Origin: an uncultured Caulobacteraceae bacterium
GTDB lineage: Bacteria; Pseudomonadota; Alphaproteobacteria; Caulobacterales; Caulobacteraceae
Direction: 5' to 3'
Assembly (NCBI GenBank): GCA_937910255.1
Contig: CALEOQ010000090.1
Span: 1 to 14,424 of the forward strand
Length of the DNA: 14,424 bases
Below the pieces are notes generated by a model. That model was not told the origin of the DNA and ran no database searches. It saw only the letters and a program-made list of their open reading frames with translations. A program made the position numbers and the translations under genes. Positions within the stretch are counted from its first letter, which is position 1. The number at the start of each line of letters is the position of its first letter. This document shows positions 13,228 through 14,424 of this stretch, in pieces.

Positions 13228-13245
13228 GAGTTACATGTATAACTC
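13228..13245 (+). promoter_or_regulatory. operator-like dyad upstream of Phd/PemK operon
   Basis: GAGTTA (13228-13233), CATGTA, and TAACTC (13240-13245) form a perfect dyad with 6-bp arms. TATAAC at 13238-13243 overlaps its right arm and resembles a -10 box. It lies 22 bases before the antitoxin start, where a Phd-type antitoxin normally binds to repress its own promoter. The spacer is markedly AT-richer than its surroundings. Confidence 0.65.
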
Positions 13246-13266
13246 GTCAAACCCGGAGAGACAATC

Positions 13267-13530
13267 GTGCGCATCTCCACCGCAGACTTTATCAAGAACT
13301 TTGGAACCCTGGCCGACCAGGCACTGGCCGAACCGGTGCGGATCACCAAGCATGGACGGGACCGGTTGGTGATGGTCTCGGCCGCGGAATATGATCGGTT
13401 GAAGCGGCGCGATCGCCGAGTCGTGCGGATTGAGGATCTGACCGACGAGGAACTGGAACTGATCGCTCAGGCCGAGATTCCCGCAGAGTATGCCCATCTC
13501 GACGCTGAGCTCGAGAACTGGAAGCCATGA
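13267..13530 (+). CDS. Phd/YefM-type antitoxin
   Basis: This 87-residue protein is a type II antitoxin of the Phd/YefM (prevent-host-death) family. It opens MRISTADFIKNFGTLADQAL, then EPVRITKHGRDRLVMVSAAEYDRLK, the classic family arrangement of an N-terminal DNA-binding half and a beta-hairpin, followed by an acidic helical C-terminus (LTDEELELIAQAEIPAEYAHLDAE) that would bind the toxin. The GTG start has GGAGAG six bases upstream. Its end overlaps the toxin start by four bases (ATGA), so the two are coupled. It likely represses through the upstream dyad. Confidence 0.93.
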   Translation: MRISTADFIKNFGTLADQALAEPVRITKHGRDRLVMVSAAEYDRLKRRDRRVVRIEDLTDEELELIAQAEIPAEYAHLDAELENWKP

Positions 13531-13964
13531 CCTGGCCGACCCCTCGGGCCGGCCTTGTCATTCGATATTCCTATCTCTGGCGCCGCGAAGCTGAAGCGGG
13601 CCGCGATGAGGGCGTCAAGGATCGGCCGTGTGCGATCGTGGTCGCGGTGAAGACCGAGGCCGGAGAGACCATCGTCTACGCGCTGCCGATAACCCACACC
13701 CCGCCGCGCGCCGTGGACGATGCGCTTGAATTGCCGAAAGCGACCAAGGACCGCCTCGGCCTCGATAGCGACCGCTCGTGGATCATGATCACCGAGGCCA
13801 ATATCTTCGCTTGGCCAGGGCCGGATCTTCGCTTCATCCAGGGCGGGGGCCCGGAGTCGATCGCCTACGGGATGCTTCCGCCCAAACTGATCGCGTTGGT
13901 CAGGGAACGCTTCGTCAAGCTGCTGCAGGCGCGCCGTGCCGGCTTGGTCCAGCGAACGGATTAG
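13527..13964 (+). CDS. PemK/MazF-like toxin (endoribonuclease)
   Basis: This 145-residue protein is a PemK/MazF-family toxin. The opening GLVIRYSYLWRREAEAGRDEGVKDRPC is the form of this family typical in alphaproteobacteria; KDRPCAIVVA (31-40), PITHTPP (54-60) and the SWIMITEANIFAW block (84-96) are the usual landmarks. Characterised members cut mRNA to arrest growth; that is known for the family and inferred here. Pairing with a Phd-type antitoxin rather than the usual MazE/PemI is a common mix-and-match. The ATG overlaps the antitoxin stop by four bases. Length and motifs look intact. Confidence 0.85.
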   Translation: MTWPTPRAGLVIRYSYLWRREAEAGRDEGVKDRPCAIVVAVKTEAGETIVYALPITHTPPRAVDDALELPKATKDRLGLDSDRSWIMITEANIFAWPGPDLRFIQGGGPESIAYGMLPPKLIALVRERFVKLLQARRAGLVQRTD

Positions 13965-13983
13965 CGCCGATCCTATTAACGTG

Positions 13984-14001
13984 CGCGCCAGACGTGGCGC
14001 G
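13984..14001. terminator. perfect hairpin between convergent genes
   Basis: CGCGCCA (13984-13990), loop GACG, TGGCGCG (13995-14001) form a perfect 7-bp stem between the PemK gene (plus) and the minus-strand 14047-14220 ORF. Neither side has a T run, so it is only a candidate bidirectional terminator. Confidence 0.4.
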
Positions 14002-14046
14002 AAGGGATCTGAGTGTCGTCCCGGTACAACAATCCCCGCGCAAGGC

Positions 14047-14220
14047 TCACCGGGACGCGACGGTCTTCCGATGATGCGCGAACGCTGCCTTTAATCTGTC
14101 CGTCGGCGCCGGCGGCTGATTCAGCGCCGCAAAGAAGGCCGCGTGGTCGACGGGCTGCAGCACCGTGCGCTCGGCGCCGGGTTCGTCGATCACCTTGATG
14201 GGGTCCTGGCCAGCCGGCAT
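14047..14220 (-). CDS. short antitoxin-like ORF
   Basis: This 57-residue protein starts at ATG (plus 14218-14220) with a strong GGAGGAG eight bases upstream on the minus strand, and has good third-position GC. The C-terminal part, HAAFFAALNQPPAPTDRL, strongly resembles the ends of DUF1778/TacA-type antitoxins (FxxxLxxPPxPxxxL), where this region binds the toxin. The ribbon-helix-helix DNA-binding half expected in TacA is absent, and no toxin gene follows in the window: the next frame, starting at a GTGA overlap, gives only about 24 residues. It may therefore be a solitary or degraded antitoxin. Alternatively it is an independent short antitoxin of another type. The family call is tentative. 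Confidence 0.5.
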   Translation of the reverse strand: MPAGQDPIKVIDEPGAERTVLQPVDHAAFFAALNQPPAPTDRLKAAFAHHRKTVASR

Positions 14221-14299
14221 GGGCGCTGCTCCTCCCCGACACCTGTACGTCTCATGGACGTGCTGGTCCAGGACCGGCGGCGCTGATTGGGGTGCGTCC

Positions 14300-14424
14300 A
14301 GATCGGAAGAGCGTCGTGTAGGGAAAGAGTGTAGATCCCGGTGGTCGCCGTATTATTAAAAAAAAAAAAAAACAAAGTAGAGCAGCGCGCGCGCCGCGGT
14401 CTACCCTGCTGCAGCTCTCGGTGT
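14300..14424. other. Illumina P5 adapter, poly-A and junk (artifact)
   Basis: AGATCGGAAGAGCGTCGTG starts at 14300 and runs to 14357 as the reverse complement of the P5/TruSeq universal adapter with two substitutions (at the CCCGG and TATTATT segments). Fifteen A residues follow (14358-14372), then about 50 bases of low-quality GC-rich sequence, as when reads run past the end of the library molecule. None of it is genomic. Confidence 0.96.

Noticed and set aside
13976..14050. 24-codon frame overlapping the end of the antitoxin-like ORF (GTGA)
   Set aside because: Too short, no family pattern, and it runs through the hairpin at 13984-14001; possibly a toxin remnant but unsupported.
69..14299. 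tRNA, rRNA, insertion sequence or integrase genes
   Set aside because: No cloverleaf, rRNA-like stretch, transposase or integrase motif, or terminal inverted repeats of an insertion sequence were seen.

Overview
The window looks like a contig from the accessory, plasmid-like part of an alphaproteobacterial mobile element, most likely a conjugative plasmid or an integrative and conjugative element (ICE) of a Caulobacterales-type host. The basis is high GC content with strong G/C third-codon bias, a Trb (P-type type IV secretion) gene followed by DUF2274, a RepC-type initiator, a large ParB-like protein, DUF736, a Toprim primase-like protein and a DUF7673 protein. That gene set is typical of alphaproteobacterial conjugative elements; the host assignment is inference. 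Both ends are library adapter sequence (about 1-68 and 14300-14424), so the biological insert is about 69-14299 and the first gene is cut.

Layout. 69-1037 holds the end of a conjugation operon: the C-terminal part of TrbI (VirB10-like) and a DUF2274 protein, closed by a small terminator-like hairpin. 1103-1554 is a structured leader that may encode an antisense RNA controlling the following repC-like initiator (1555-2961). Mid-repC DNA carries a cluster of dyads that could be the replication origin. A DUF3800 nuclease-like gene (3023-4081) follows. Next comes a RES/Xre toxin-antitoxin pair (4153-5487) with a repeated TGACGA-type operator region. On the minus strand, 5562-6709 is an unrecognised two-gene unit whose first gene appears frameshifted. 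Divergent from it lies the mobile mystery protein A/B pair (Xre regulator plus Fic protein, 6880-7937), with duplicated operator-like repeats in an AT-rich spacer. A minus-strand hypothetical (7946-8317), a candidate 30-residue small ORF (8496-8588) and a cluster of strong hairpins lead to a minus-strand DUF736 gene (8748-9074).

The right part reads mostly plus: a two-helix small membrane protein (9501-9713), a Toprim/primase-like protein (9832-10719), a 669-residue ParB-like protein (10822-12831) closed by a very good UUCG-loop terminator, a DUF7673 protein (12915-13202), and a Phd/PemK toxin-antitoxin pair (13267-13964). A minus-strand 57-residue antitoxin-like ORF (14047-14220) is the last gene.

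How it works together: the genes cover conjugative transfer (TrbI, DUF2274), replication and partition (RepC, ParB, the Toprim protein) and stability by addiction (three two-gene toxin-antitoxin-type modules in under 10 kb, plus a possible fourth antitoxin). The usual RepA/ParA partner of RepC/ParB is not in the window. The most interesting unexplained items are the unknown minus-strand gene pair, the repC leader and mid-gene dyad cluster, the duplicated operators, and the small ORF.
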